In this document: in pieces, positions 24,188 to 32,652 of the stretch | Layout: the number at the start of each line of letters is the position of its first letter | How positions within the stretch are numbered: the stretch's first letter is position 1 | Assembly (NCBI GenBank): GCA_002816455.1 | Contig: MUCR01000065.1 | Location: forward strand, 1 to 38,624 | Direction of reading: 5' to 3' | Source: SAR202 cluster bacterium Io17-Chloro-G4 | GTDB lineage: Bacteria > Chloroflexota > Dehalococcoidia > Lucifugimonadales > UBA3495 | Length of the DNA: 38,624 nt | Notes under the pieces: model-generated | What the model was told of the DNA's origin: nothing | The model's database searches: none | Seen by the model: only the letters and a program-made list of their open reading frames with translations | Translations under genes and position numbers: made by a program

Positions 24188-25228
24188 ATGCGGTTTGGCA
24201 GCTTTGTCTTCTCTATCAGTTCCGACCCGGCACTGGACCACCAAGTAATCGAAAACACCCTGAAGGAAATCGATCTGGCCGAAGAAATCGGCTTGGATGC
24301 CGTTTGGCTGACAGAGCACCACTTTGACGGCGCAGTCGCCTACGCCGACCCGGTGGTCTTCGGAGCGGCGGTGGCCAGCCGGACCAAGCGTGTCCTCATT
24401 GGGTTCGCCGTCGTAGAACTGGCACTGCACCATCCGGTGAGGCTGGCGGTGCAGACCGCCCTTCTGGACCACCTGAGCAACGGACGCTTGATAGTGGGCA
24501 CCGGCCGGGGCTCGGCCTACAACGAATATGAATACTTTGGCTACGGCACCACCCTGGAAGAAGGCCGCGACATGCTCCCGGAAGCCGAGGAGCTGTTAGT
24601 TAAAGCCTGGACCGGCCAAGACGTGGACCACCACGGCGAGTATTGGGATGCCAAGTTTCCGGTACTCCGTCCTCAGCCCTATCAGAAGCCCCATCCGCCA
24701 TTAGTGAGGGCATGTATCTCCGAAGCCTCTTTACTGGAAATCGCCAAGCATGGACGCCCGGCCTTGATCGGCATCCAGACGGTGGACACCCTGCGACATC
24801 GTATGAAGCAGTACCACGACACCATGCTGGAGGCAGGATTCTCTGAAAAGCATGTGGAGAAAGCTCAGGACGACACCTGGGCCCAGAGGGCTATTTACAT
24901 AGGCGACGATGACGAGGAGTGCATGAACGTCGCCGAGGCAGCCCTTGGCCGCTACCGTAAGCACCTGCTGGACGCCAGGGTCAAGTACAATACCGGCGGT
25001 GCCCCGCCCAGGCCTCCTGGCCAAGCGCCCCCTCCTGGCGAGGTCGTGGAGCACGCTTTCTTGGCTGGCACGCCTCAACGGGTGGCAAGTCAGATAGAAG
25101 AACTTCAGGGCGTGGGCGTTCGCAACCTGATGCTGAACTTCAACGTTGGCCAGATACCGGCGGACCAAGTGGAAAGCTCCATGCGCTTATTCGGCGAGAA
25201 AGTGCTTCCCTTGGTAAAAGGCGGCTAG
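24188..25228 (+). CDS. Luciferase-like (LLM class) flavin-dependent monooxygenase
   Basis: A 346-residue luciferase-superfamily TIM barrel. TEHHF at 42-46 is the diagnostic motif. GRLIVGTGRGSAYNEYEYFG forms the flavin phosphate loop region, and YQKPHPPLVRACIS the later strand. It probably uses FMNH2 and O2. It differs from the two other family members in the window, so these are old paralogues rather than a recent duplication. GAGAGG lies just before ATG 24188. The dienelactone hydrolase gene ends 32 bases upstream, implying one operon. The partner reductase and substrate are unknown. Confidence 0.92.
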   Translation: MRFGSFVFSISSDPALDHQVIENTLKEIDLAEEIGLDAVWLTEHHFDGAVAYADPVVFGAAVASRTKRVLIGFAVVELALHHPVRLAVQTALLDHLSNGRLIVGTGRGSAYNEYEYFGYGTTLEEGRDMLPEAEELLVKAWTGQDVDHHGEYWDAKFPVLRPQPYQKPHPPLVRACISEASLLEIAKHGRPALIGIQTVDTLRHRMKQYHDTMLEAGFSEKHVEKAQDDTWAQRAIYIGDDDEECMNVAEAALGRYRKHLLDARVKYNTGGAPPRPPGQAPPPGEVVEHAFLAGTPQRVASQIEELQGVGVRNLMLNFNVGQIPADQVESSMRLFGEKVLPLVKGG

Positions 25229-25240
25229 GGACCGGTTTTG

Positions 25241-25261
25241 TCGTAAGGGGGGTTGGGGGAT
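25241..25261. repeat. G/C-rich repeat, partial copy 2
   Basis: TCGTAAGGGGGGTTGGGGGAT matches the right half of the 23266-23297 element, with two single-base deletions. It lacks the left hairpin arm and lies between convergent genes. Confidence 0.65.
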
Positions 25262-25302
25262 ACCGCCGAGCAGACTCAGGGACCGGATCAGGGCGAACCA
25301 CA

Positions 25303-26175
25303 TTACCCCACCTGCTCCAGAGCATCTCGGGACAACATCATTTTTACCGGGCTAATGGGACGGAAGGTGCGCGACACCCGCACGTCCCCCGCCAAACTGC
25401 ACAGGGTGTAAGCGTCATAGGGTTCCATACCCTTTTCTTCAACCAGAAAGTTCACCATGCTGCGCACGGCTTGCCTCATGGCCGGTCCCAAGTCATCGCC
25501 GTGGGAAAGAACCACGAAATAGTCGGGGGTCAGCGCCCTAGGTCCCTCAAGGTTCATGCCCTTTTCCACGGTCACGCGAATGTGAGTGTCGGCGGAGCAC
25601 TCCGCGCCGGTGCCCGCCACCGCCCCGTCACCCACAACCGCATGACAGTCCCCTAGTACCAGCATCCCTCCGGGCACGAACACCGGGAGATATATTGTGC
25701 TCCCTTCCACCAGCTCTTTCAGGTCAATGTCACCGCCGTAGGGACCTGAATCACTGGCCGTTTCCTGCCGGTACGTCGGCGTAGTAGCCACCAACCCCAT
25801 GGATGGCTTTAAAGGTATCCGCACGCCGCTGGGCAGCAGGGCGTAACCTGATTCAAGCTCTATCAAAGTCGGGTAGGCTTCGGGAAACTCTTCAGCTAAG
25901 AATCCTCGGCCAGGCATGACCATGTGGGCGGCAACATCTTTGGGGGTTATGCTGAGGAATTCCACCTTCAGGGCGTCGCCGGGCTGGGCACCATTGACCG
26001 CAATCGGGCCGGTCGCCGGTCCCTTCAGTGAAGCTTCCAGGACCAAGGGGTCCCGCTCTCCAATGAATGCGTCCCAGGTCTCTACCATTAATTCCTCTCC
26101 GGAATCGATGGTTATAGCAGGGATAGACTCTGGCTCCAATATGTAGATATGGTGCTCCCGGCCTAGACGTTTCAT
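25303..26175 (-). CDS. Acetamidase/formamidase family protein
   Basis: A 290-residue protein of the FmdA/AmdA family, which hydrolyses formamide, acetamide or related amides to ammonia and an acid. It shows IAVNGAQPGDALKVEF near residue 60 and the core GDCHAVVGDGAVAGTGAE near 180. The usual Gln of the HAxxGDG core is Val, a small departure. The C-terminal FRPISPVKMML segment is also family-like. The start at ATG 26175 has a nearby ACGGAG. It is cytoplasmic, commonly a trimer or larger. It is the last gene of a minus-strand series with the phosphoesterase (126 bases upstream) and the CoA-transferase. Confidence 0.9.
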   Translation of the reverse strand: MKRLGREHHIYILEPESIPAITIDSGEELMVETWDAFIGERDPLVLEASLKGPATGPIAVNGAQPGDALKVEFLSITPKDVAAHMVMPGRGFLAEEFPEAYPTLIELESGYALLPSGVRIPLKPSMGLVATTPTYRQETASDSGPYGGDIDLKELVEGSTIYLPVFVPGGMLVLGDCHAVVGDGAVAGTGAECSADTHIRVTVEKGMNLEGPRALTPDYFVVLSHGDDLGPAMRQAVRSMVNFLVEEKGMEPYDAYTLCSLAGDVRVSRTFRPISPVKMMLSRDALEQVG

Positions 26176-26300
26176 GCTGTGCGCTCCGTGGGGCGGCTAG
26201 GGAATCGAGAAGAATATGCTCGCGCAAATCCGTCCATCGTCAAGCCGACCTAGGCCCAGAATCGACCACACAACGTCCCATCGATTACCCGGTCACGCTT

Positions 26301-27074
26301 CTAAATTGAAGCCCGGCCTAGATGCACTCCGGTTTGAGGGTCGAGGTCGACGACTGAAACTTCACCTAAGGGATTTTTACGCGATGGGCCCAGGGGCGTG
26401 CCCGAGTAGGCGGCTTTGACTGCGCCGTGGGAGACCTCGACATGACGGTCCCAGTGGCCTAGGGCCAGGTAGTGGCAGCTGGCGCTGGCCACCTCGTCGG
26501 GATAAATGGGAGACGAGCGTTGATCCCGGTCTTCTTCGTAGTGGTAATGCCCGTGGGCTAACGCCACCAGCCAACGGCTTTCCTCGGCAGGGGGCATGCC
26601 TTCGAGAGGCCGGAACTCCGGCGTATGGAAGGGCATAGCCTTTCCCCAAATGTCCAAAGTCAACTCGGGGAAGGTAATGGTCTGGCCGAGACTGTCGGTC
26701 AGGATGTGCAAATTATCCGGTTTACGGCTGAAAGGCGCTCTCTGGTACACCGAGTCATCGGCGTATAGATCATGGTTACCGGGAAGGAGAACGGCAGGCA
26801 CGGCCAAACGTCCTATTTGCTTCAGGAAAAACTCCAATGTCTCGTCGCCCACACGGCCGTTATCGAAAATATCGCCGACCAACAGCAGAAGATCGCCGCC
26901 TAAGCCGGGCACGACCTCAACCAAGGCTTGCAGGGCTTCGTCCGATGCCGGGTGCCCGATTTCGTCTCCCAAATGAATGTCAGACGTGTGGATCAGTTTT
27001 ACTTTTTCTTTATTTGGCAACATGACTCCGGGCTGTGACTCCGGCTGAACTGTGTAGCTACCGTCTCTTGCCAT
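26301..27074 (-). CDS. Calcineurin-like metallophosphoesterase (SbcD/Mre11-like fold)
   Basis: 257 residues with a complete set of two-metal phosphoesterase motifs: SDIHLGD (Asp32, His34), GD at 67-68, GNHD at 99-102, HGHYH at 174-178 and GHWD at 206-209. It resembles the catalytic domain of SbcD/YhaO nucleases, but lacks the long capping domain and has no SbcC partner nearby. A general phosphodiesterase is therefore just as likely. ATG 27074 has no visible ribosome site; ATG 27020 would remove 18 poorly conserved residues. Unlike the small phosphoesterase at 12.3 kb, all metal ligands are intact. The CoA-transferase gene ends 35 bases upstream. Confidence 0.88.
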   Translation of the reverse strand: MARDGSYTVQPESQPGVMLPNKEKVKLIHTSDIHLGDEIGHPASDEALQALVEVVPGLGGDLLLLVGDIFDNGRVGDETLEFFLKQIGRLAVPAVLLPGNHDLYADDSVYQRAPFSRKPDNLHILTDSLGQTITFPELTLDIWGKAMPFHTPEFRPLEGMPPAEESRWLVALAHGHYHYEEDRDQRSSPIYPDEVASASCHYLALGHWDRHVEVSHGAVKAAYSGTPLGPSRKNPLGEVSVVDLDPQTGVHLGRASI

Positions 27075-27108
27075 TGGCGATATTTGGAAAATAAAGATGG
27101 TCGGTCAA

Positions 27109-28332
27109 CTAGTCCGCATGCCCGGGCGTTGCGACGGCAGCTTTGGCGCCAATCACTCCCTTGTCCCTCAACTGGGTGATTTGGCTGGCGTCGAATCCGG
27201 CGTCGGCAAGAATTTCGTCGTTGTGCTCGCCCAACATAGGCGGATGACGGCGGATGGTAGCCGGCGTGTCGCTCAGCTTCATAGGTGAGTTAGGTATTCG
27301 CAGATTGGGCACCTCAGGATGGGGCACTTCAACCACCATGTTGCGGGCTTGGACTTGGGGATTGTTTACCACGTCGGAAACTCGATTGATGGGACCGCAA
27401 GGGATGCCAGCGCTGGTAATCAGCTTGACCCAATGTTCCGTTGACTCTTTGGCAAAGATTTCGCTCAGGTCATTCACGCATTCGGCCCGATGAGCCACCC
27501 GGTCGGTGTTGGTGGTATACCGGGGGTCGTCCAGGAAATCGGCCCGGCCGATGGCCTGGCACATCTTTTCCCATAGCCCTTGATTGGCGCAGCCCAAGAT
27601 AAAAAAGCCATCGGTAGCCTGGAAGCTCTGGTACGGCACCAGACTGGGGTGGCCCGAACCCATGCGGTGGGGCTCATTGCCCGTGGCCATGTAACCGGTG
27701 GCGTGGTAGCTCATAGTCGCCACTTGGCCGTCCAAGAGCGACGAGTCAATCCGCTGGCCCTCCCCGGTGTTATCACGGTGCCGCAGCGCCGTCAGGATGG
27801 AGCCGTAAGTCATCATGCCGGTAAACAGGTCAACCAAGGAAAAGCCTACTCGGAGGGGCAGCCCGTCGGGTTCGCCGGTCAGGTGCATCAACCCGCTGTA
27901 GGCTTGGATTATCAGGTCGTAGCCGGGCATGTCAGCCATGGGCCCGGTTCGGCCATAGCCGGAGATGGTGGTGTAGATGATGTTTGGATTAAGTTTCTTT
28001 ACGGCTTCGTAACCCAGTCCGAGGCGCTCCAAGGTGCCTCCCCGGAAGCTCTCAACCATGATGTCGGCGTCAGCGACCAAGCCAAGGACAATGTCGACGC
28101 CTTCTTTCTCTTTGAGGTTTATAGACAAGCTGCGCTTGTTGCGGTTAAACGTAAGGAACTGGGTACTCACTTCGTTCCAGAAGGGAGTCCAACCCCTAGT
28201 CTCATCGCCGTGTTCCGGCTCTTCGATTTTCACTACGTCCGCTCCCATGTCGCCGAGCATCATGGTGCAAAACGGGCCGGCCAGGGTGCGGGTCAAGTCC
28301 ACTACCTTAATATTCTCTAAAGCCGCGGCCAT
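27109..28332 (-). CDS. CaiB/BaiF (class III) CoA-transferase
   Basis: A 407-residue class III CoA-transferase that moves CoA between acyl-CoA and a free acid, activating the acid for breakdown. It has LAGPFCTMMLGDMGADVVKIE (18-37), NRNKRSLSINLK (63-74) and the catalytic Asp139 in MPGYDLIIQA, which forms the aspartyl-CoA anhydride. GGGAGGGG precedes ATG 28332. Length and motifs are normal. The enzyme is cytoplasmic, commonly an interlocked dimer. It heads a minus-strand group with the phosphoesterase and acetamidase. The substrate acid cannot be named. Confidence 0.95.
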   Translation of the reverse strand: MAAALENIKVVDLTRTLAGPFCTMMLGDMGADVVKIEEPEHGDETRGWTPFWNEVSTQFLTFNRNKRSLSINLKEKEGVDIVLGLVADADIMVESFRGGTLERLGLGYEAVKKLNPNIIYTTISGYGRTGPMADMPGYDLIIQAYSGLMHLTGEPDGLPLRVGFSLVDLFTGMMTYGSILTALRHRDNTGEGQRIDSSLLDGQVATMSYHATGYMATGNEPHRMGSGHPSLVPYQSFQATDGFFILGCANQGLWEKMCQAIGRADFLDDPRYTTNTDRVAHRAECVNDLSEIFAKESTEHWVKLITSAGIPCGPINRVSDVVNNPQVQARNMVVEVPHPEVPNLRIPNSPMKLSDTPATIRRHPPMLGEHNDEILADAGFDASQITQLRDKGVIGAKAAVATPGHAD

Positions 28333-28500
28333 GTATAACCCCTCCCGATGCTGCCAAAACTAGCAAAATTCAGAGCCTGGTTTTGCCAGGGGGAATTATA
28401 GCACGAGGGTTATCGCCGGATTTGCATGGGGCTAGATTCATTGACCCTGTCCTGCCGGGGTGCTAGCGTGATGTCCAGAAAAACAGGCGAGGCAAATTCG

Positions 28501-29436
28501 ATGCGGGATTCTCAGCCGTCTGTTGTAGTCCTGGGCGGTATAAACATGGACTTGGTGACGGTCGCCGAGCGCTTTCCCGAAGCGGGGGAAACCGTCGTGG
28601 GCAGCCGCTTCCTTACCTACCCCGGCGGAAAGGGGGCCAACCAAGCTGTTGCGGCAGCGCGCATGGGCGCAGCGACGGCGATGGTGGGGAAGGTGGGCGA
28701 CGATATTTTCGGCCCACAGCTCATGGAATTTATGGCCGCGAGCGGCGTCGACGTTTCCAGGGTCGGCGTGGAGCCGGGCGCCAGCTCAGGCATCGCGGTA
28801 GTGAACATCGACGGGGCCGCTCAAAACCGGATAATTCAGGTATTGGGCGCCAACACCACCTGCGGACAAACAGAGGGTGAGGCAGTGATGCAAGCCCTGC
28901 AAGGAGCTTCCACCCTGATGCTCCAACTGGAGGTCTCCGTGGACCTTTCACTAAAGGTCGCCCAGCAAGCCGCCGCCCTGGGCAAAAGGGTGATTTTGGA
29001 CCCCGGCCCGGTGCGCCCGTTACCAGAGGAATTCTACGCCTGCTGTACCATCATCACACCCAACGAGACCGAGGCCCAAGCGCTGGTAGGATTTCCGGTT
29101 ACAGACGTGTCTTCAGCAGCAATGGCAGCGGAAGCATTATTGGCCAGAGGAGTCGAGATCGCTGTAATGAAGCTGGGTGCCCAGGGCGCCTACTACGCAA
29201 CTGGGCAAGGCGGCCAGCATGTCCCGGCCATTCCCGTTGAGGCGGTGGACTCGGTGGCGGCAGGGGACGCTTTTAACGGAGCATTGGCGGCGTCATTGTC
29301 CTCTGGGGATAGCCTTGAAGCGGCTATGCGCCTGGCGACTGCAGCTGGAGCGTTGGCGGTCACCAACTTCGGAGCCCAAGACTCCATGCCGCTAAAGGAA
29401 GAAGCGGATGCCCTCCTCACCCGGCACGGTATATGA
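28501..29436 (+). CDS. rbsK: Ribokinase-type PfkB sugar kinase
   Basis: 311 residues of the PfkB family, closest in pattern to ribokinase, which phosphorylates ribose to ribose 5-phosphate with ATP. GGINMDLV (12-19) and PGGKGANQA (41-49) are the sugar-binding signature. The second PfkB signature is DSVAAGDAFNGA, with Asp256 as catalytic base; the usual Gly of GAGD is Ala, which is tolerated. The start at ATG 28501 is supported by AGGCGAGG about nine bases upstream; earlier in-frame starts have no site. No ribose transporter is adjacent, so it may serve nucleoside or sugar salvage. Confidence 0.88.
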   Translation: MRDSQPSVVVLGGINMDLVTVAERFPEAGETVVGSRFLTYPGGKGANQAVAAARMGAATAMVGKVGDDIFGPQLMEFMAASGVDVSRVGVEPGASSGIAVVNIDGAAQNRIIQVLGANTTCGQTEGEAVMQALQGASTLMLQLEVSVDLSLKVAQQAAALGKRVILDPGPVRPLPEEFYACCTIITPNETEAQALVGFPVTDVSSAAMAAEALLARGVEIAVMKLGAQGAYYATGQGGQHVPAIPVEAVDSVAAGDAFNGALAASLSSGDSLEAAMRLATAAGALAVTNFGAQDSMPLKEEADALLTRHGI

Positions 29437-29461
29437 CGCTCGCCGTGGAAAGCCCTGAAAC

Positions 29462-30019
29462 TCAGGAGCGGTTAGGCCAGCGGTTCAAGATGGGAGCTGC
29501 GATTCCAGCTAAAACCTGAGCGATTACGATGAGCGTCACAGCCCACCAAAAGGAGGACGCCCTTATCTCCGCAATGATGCCTATTCCGGCCACCAGCGGC
29601 ACCAAGCCAGTCGCGCTCCCGGCAATTAACCATGCCGCCTTGGCCACCAAATCCCTGGGCGTCATCAACAGCAGCCAGCAAATCTGAGTCATTGAACCGG
29701 CCGCTATCCCCGAAATACCGGCCGCTTTCCAATAAGCGTCGGAATCCGGCGTGCCCCAAACACCTCCAACCACCAGCAGGTAGGCGCCACCTGCGATCCC
29801 TACACCAGTGTAACCCCAGTTACGGTATTTGGTCTGTTGGGACAGGACCGACGGCGGCAACGCCAGCAAACCAACTCCGGATAAGGCAAGCGCCGTGACC
29901 AAAAACCTACCCCCAGTCTTGGTATACTCGCCCATCAGACCCATTGCTACTACCACCAACCCGGCCGCCACCAACGACGCAACCAAGGCTAATACGACTC
30001 GTTTGGGGGTGAAAGGCAT
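29462..30019 (-). CDS. Hypothetical polytopic membrane protein
   Basis: 185 residues, most of them in about six hydrophobic segments (around 9-27, 38-56, 72-88, 103-120, 129-148, 157-176). Short, weakly charged loops contain TKTGG and a TPDSDAYWK segment. There is no catalytic motif, and I do not recognise a family. The ATG at 30019 follows a repeat-rich spacer. It is convergent with the ribokinase gene, 25 bases away. It could be a small integral membrane or transporter-like protein, but nothing in the sequence fixes this. Confidence 0.65.
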   Translation of the reverse strand: MPFTPKRVVLALVASLVAAGLVVVAMGLMGEYTKTGGRFLVTALALSGVGLLALPPSVLSQQTKYRNWGYTGVGIAGGAYLLVVGGVWGTPDSDAYWKAAGISGIAAGSMTQICWLLLMTPRDLVAKAAWLIAGSATGLVPLVAGIGIIAEIRASSFWWAVTLIVIAQVLAGIAAPILNRWPNRS

Positions 30020-30030
30020 CAGCGAAGAGG

Positions 30031-30199
30031 GCTCAGCTATCAGCGGTCAGCCATCAGCCCAGTGAGCCTAACCGGGCAAGCGAGGAGGTTATTCGGGGTG
30101 CCAATGATAGTCACAGAGTTAAACATTCGCTCCCATTTTTAGCTAGGCGATTAGGCGGAGCATCCAAGCTAAAGGCTGACGGCTGAAAGCTGACAGCCA
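30031..30199. repeat. Inverted-repeat element with GCTGA/TCAGC ends
   Basis: The left end (AGCTATCAGCGGTCAGCCATCAGC, 30034 onward) is an imperfect reverse complement of the right end (GGCTGACGGCTGAAAGCTGACAG, near 30174-30196). About 110 bases without a gene lie between. The build resembles small non-autonomous mobile repeats seen in many genomes. Confidence 0.6.
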
Positions 30200-30241
30200 A
30201 CCCCGCCCCATCATAGACCATCGTGATATGCTGGGGAAGCT

Positions 30242-30733
30242 ATGGGCTCAGAGGAAAAATACTGTCCGGCCTGCGCAACGCCACTGATAATAAGAGACGT
30301 TTTCGGCACTCAGCGGCCGTCCTGCCCCAGCTGCCACCACGTCGTCTACAATGACCCCAAAGTTGCCACCACCTGTATCGTGGAGCGGAAAGGACGGGTC
30401 CTCATGATCCGCAGGGCTTTGGAGCCGGGGATAGGTCTTTGGTGCATGCCTGGCGGATATGTTGACCGGGGCGAGGTGGTAGAAGAAGCCGCAGCCCGTG
30501 AGGTGCTCGAGGAGACGGGATTGGTGGTAGAGGTGGGAAGTCTGGTCGGCTTGTTTTCAGAGAAGGGCCGTCCGGTAATCGTTGCCGCATTCGCCGCCAC
30601 AGAAACCGGCGGCGTCCTTCAAGCCGGACCCGAAGCACAGGAAGTGGATTTCTTCCCCCTTGGCGACCTGCCGCCTCTGGCCTTCCCCAGAGACGTTGAG
30701 ATACTGGAGCGTTGGCGGCATGGCCTAAGATGA
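30242..30733 (+). CDS. Nudix hydrolase with N-terminal zinc ribbon
   Basis: 163 residues. A zinc ribbon (Cys8, Cys11, Cys28, Cys31) precedes a Nudix domain, the order found in NudC-like NADH pyrophosphatases. The Nudix box is complete: Gly72, Glu78, then REVLEETG with Arg86, Glu87, Glu90, Glu91 and Gly93. It hydrolyses a nucleoside diphosphate linked to another group. The NudC SQPWPFPxS specificity motif is not seen, so the substrate is open (NADH, ADP-ribose or other). ATG 30242 is the first start. Its TGA overlaps the ATG of comF, implying coupled translation. Confidence 0.92.
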   Translation: MGSEEKYCPACATPLIIRDVFGTQRPSCPSCHHVVYNDPKVATTCIVERKGRVLMIRRALEPGIGLWCMPGGYVDRGEVVEEAAAREVLEETGLVVEVGSLVGLFSEKGRPVIVAAFAATETGGVLQAGPEAQEVDFFPLGDLPPLAFPRDVEILERWRHGLR

Positions 30734-31437
30734 GCCTCACCGCAAAATCTCTGCTCTCTAAAATAGCCGGGCCTGCCTTGGAGCTGATTTTTCCCATGTC
30801 CTGCGCCGGATGCGGTCGGGAAGGGAAACTTTTTTGCTTAACCTGTTTGCCCAGACTCCCCCGACTTTCTAGCCCCTTTTGCGAGTTGTGCGCCGCTCCG
30901 GGCGCTCAGTCGCCGTGCCATTGGTGTGAAGAGCGGCCACTGGATATCGACGGCATCCGGGCACCCTTCCTCTTTGAGGGACCCATCCGCAACGCCATTC
31001 ACTCTTTCAAGTACAAGGGAGTTAAGGCCGCGCAAACTGAGCTAGGTGACCTCCTGTCGAGATACAAAGCAAGCCACAGAATACCAGGGACGGTGATAAT
31101 GCCGGTGCCAATGCACTCCCGGCGACTTCGTGACCGTGGTTATAACCAATCGTCCTTGCTGGCCCGAAGACTAGCCAAGATTACTGAAATCTCCTTCGAA
31201 GACGCTTTACTGAGGCGTATTATAGACACGCCTCCCCAAGTCGCCACCACCTCTCGGAACCAACGGCGAGACAACGTGCAGGACAGTTTCCGGTGCTATG
31301 GAGACGCCGGAGGGTTGCAGGTACTCTTGGTTGATGACGTTGCCACAACCGGCAGCACTTTGTCGGCGTGCGCCGCCGCGCTGAAGGATTCAGGAGCAGC
31401 ATCAGTCTGGGGGTTGGTCTTGGCACGAGAAACCTAA
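30730..31437 (+). CDS. comF: ComF-family phosphoribosyltransferase-like protein
   Basis: 235 residues from ATG 30730, which shares ATGA with the Nudix stop. The N-terminal half has paired cysteines of a double zinc finger (CAGCG, CLTC, CELC, CHWC). The middle has FLFEGPIRNAIHSFKYKG, a ComF hallmark. The PRPP-binding loop VLLVDDVATTGST is near residues 201-213, and VPMHSRRLRDRGYNQS lies before it. Family members take part in DNA uptake for transformation. Many live in non-competent bacteria, so here a nucleotide-salvage or DNA-related role is equally possible. No other com gene is in the window. Confidence 0.9.
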   Translation: MSLTAKSLLSKIAGPALELIFPMSCAGCGREGKLFCLTCLPRLPRLSSPFCELCAAPGAQSPCHWCEERPLDIDGIRAPFLFEGPIRNAIHSFKYKGVKAAQTELGDLLSRYKASHRIPGTVIMPVPMHSRRLRDRGYNQSSLLARRLAKITEISFEDALLRRIIDTPPQVATTSRNQRRDNVQDSFRCYGDAGGLQVLLVDDVATTGSTLSACAAALKDSGAASVWGLVLARET

Positions 31438-31557
31438 TATTTGCTGAGAAATTGACAAGTTCACCAACATCTGGTGAAATTCCCCAATCAGCCGGAACAA
31501 ATAGGGTGAGGTAAATCAAATTAGGCCGCCAGTGAGCGGTCGAATAGGGAGGGCACG

Positions 31558-32547
31558 ATGGCAGGAAAAACATTTATCTACGTGGGAGCCGAGGCCGATG
31601 GTCTATATCGTAAGGAGGCTGGCGATGGCCAGTGGGAGAAGCTGGCCAAGGGAATGCCGCCGGCGCCTCAAGTGCGGGCTATAGTTTTTCACCCCAAAGA
31701 CCCCAAGACGGTGTATGTGGGTACCCAGCGGGGGGTGTTCCGCAGCCAAGACGGCGGCGACAATTTCGCACGTATGAACATGGCGGAAGGGCGCACCGTT
31801 TGGTCCTTAAAGTTCCATCCCAAAGATTCCAACGTCATGTTCCTGGGTACAGAAGGCAGCGAGATTTTCAAGAGCTCCGACAGTGGCGAAAACTGGGAGC
31901 ACCTGGCCACCATTTCCAACCCGGACCAGCACCAGATGGCTTTCGCCATGCGAATTCTCGGCATCGCCATTGAGCCGGGCAACACTGACCAGATGTATGC
32001 CGCCCTGGAAGTGGGCGGAGCAGCCCAGAGTTCCGACGGCGGGAAGAACTGGACTATAGTCAACAAGAACTTCGCCGGAGACGTGGACCTCTTGGACTTG
32101 CACGGCGTCGCCATGGGCGGCCCCGGGTCCACCACGGCGTTCATATCCAACCGGGTGGGCACATGGCGCACCACGGACAAAGGGCAGAACTGGCAGAACC
32201 TCAACTTTGACCAGTTCAGCGAAATCCAATATTCCCGGGGAGTGGAGGTGGACCCCAATAATTCCAACACTCTCTACGCCTGCGTGGGAATGAACTTCGG
32301 TAGTGAGCAAGGAGGAGTCCTCCAGACCACCGACGGCGGCGACACTTGGAGCCGGTTTGACAAAGGAGTCTCTCCCGCCAGCACCACGTTTGGCATCGCA
32401 ATAAACGAAGTTGACCCCAGTCAAGTTTATTTTTGCACCCGAAAGGGGCAGGTCTTCGGTACCCATGACGGCGGCGCTTCTTGGAAAGAGCACGTCTTGC
32501 CGGAGATGGCGGCCAACGTCAAAGCCGTAGCCTGCATATCAGCCTAG
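31558..32547 (+). CDS. Six-blade Asp-box (BNR/sortilin-like) beta-propeller protein
   Basis: 329 residues with six regularly spaced Asp-box motifs (S/T-x-D-x-G-x-x-W/F): 63-70, 106-113, 158-165, 205-212, 257-264 and 302-309. This predicts a six-bladed propeller. FHPKDPKTVYVGT-type strands repeat between them. There is no signal peptide, so it is probably cytoplasmic, although Asp-box propellers are often outside the cell. Sialidase catalytic residues cannot be identified, and a binding or assembly role (as in YCF48/VPS10-like proteins) is more likely. GGGAGGG precedes ATG 31558. A strong terminator follows the gene. Confidence 0.88.
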   Translation: MAGKTFIYVGAEADGLYRKEAGDGQWEKLAKGMPPAPQVRAIVFHPKDPKTVYVGTQRGVFRSQDGGDNFARMNMAEGRTVWSLKFHPKDSNVMFLGTEGSEIFKSSDSGENWEHLATISNPDQHQMAFAMRILGIAIEPGNTDQMYAALEVGGAAQSSDGGKNWTIVNKNFAGDVDLLDLHGVAMGGPGSTTAFISNRVGTWRTTDKGQNWQNLNFDQFSEIQYSRGVEVDPNNSNTLYACVGMNFGSEQGGVLQTTDGGDTWSRFDKGVSPASTTFGIAINEVDPSQVYFCTRKGQVFGTHDGGASWKEHVLPEMAANVKAVACISA

Positions 32548-32605
32548 ACTAACATCCATTATGGGCCTCAACCGGGCGGAAATGGCTCCGTCTTAGCACT
32601 CTGTT

Positions 32606-32639
32606 TTGGGGCCCAACGGATTGGGCCCCAATTTCTTTC
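32606..32639 (+). terminator. Intrinsic terminator after the propeller gene
   Basis: TTGGGGCCCAA (32606-32616) pairs perfectly with TTGGGCCCCAA (32621-32631) around a CGGA loop and is followed by TTTCTTTC. It lies just upstream of the next gene's ribosome site. The downstream pair would then depend on read-through or on a promoter that was not recognised. Confidence 0.8.
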
Positions 32640-32652
32640 ATAGGAGATTGGC

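Noticed and set aside
27580-28320. 246-residue plus-strand reading frame
   Set aside because: It is antisense to the CaiB/BaiF gene, which has full motifs and a strong ribosome site.
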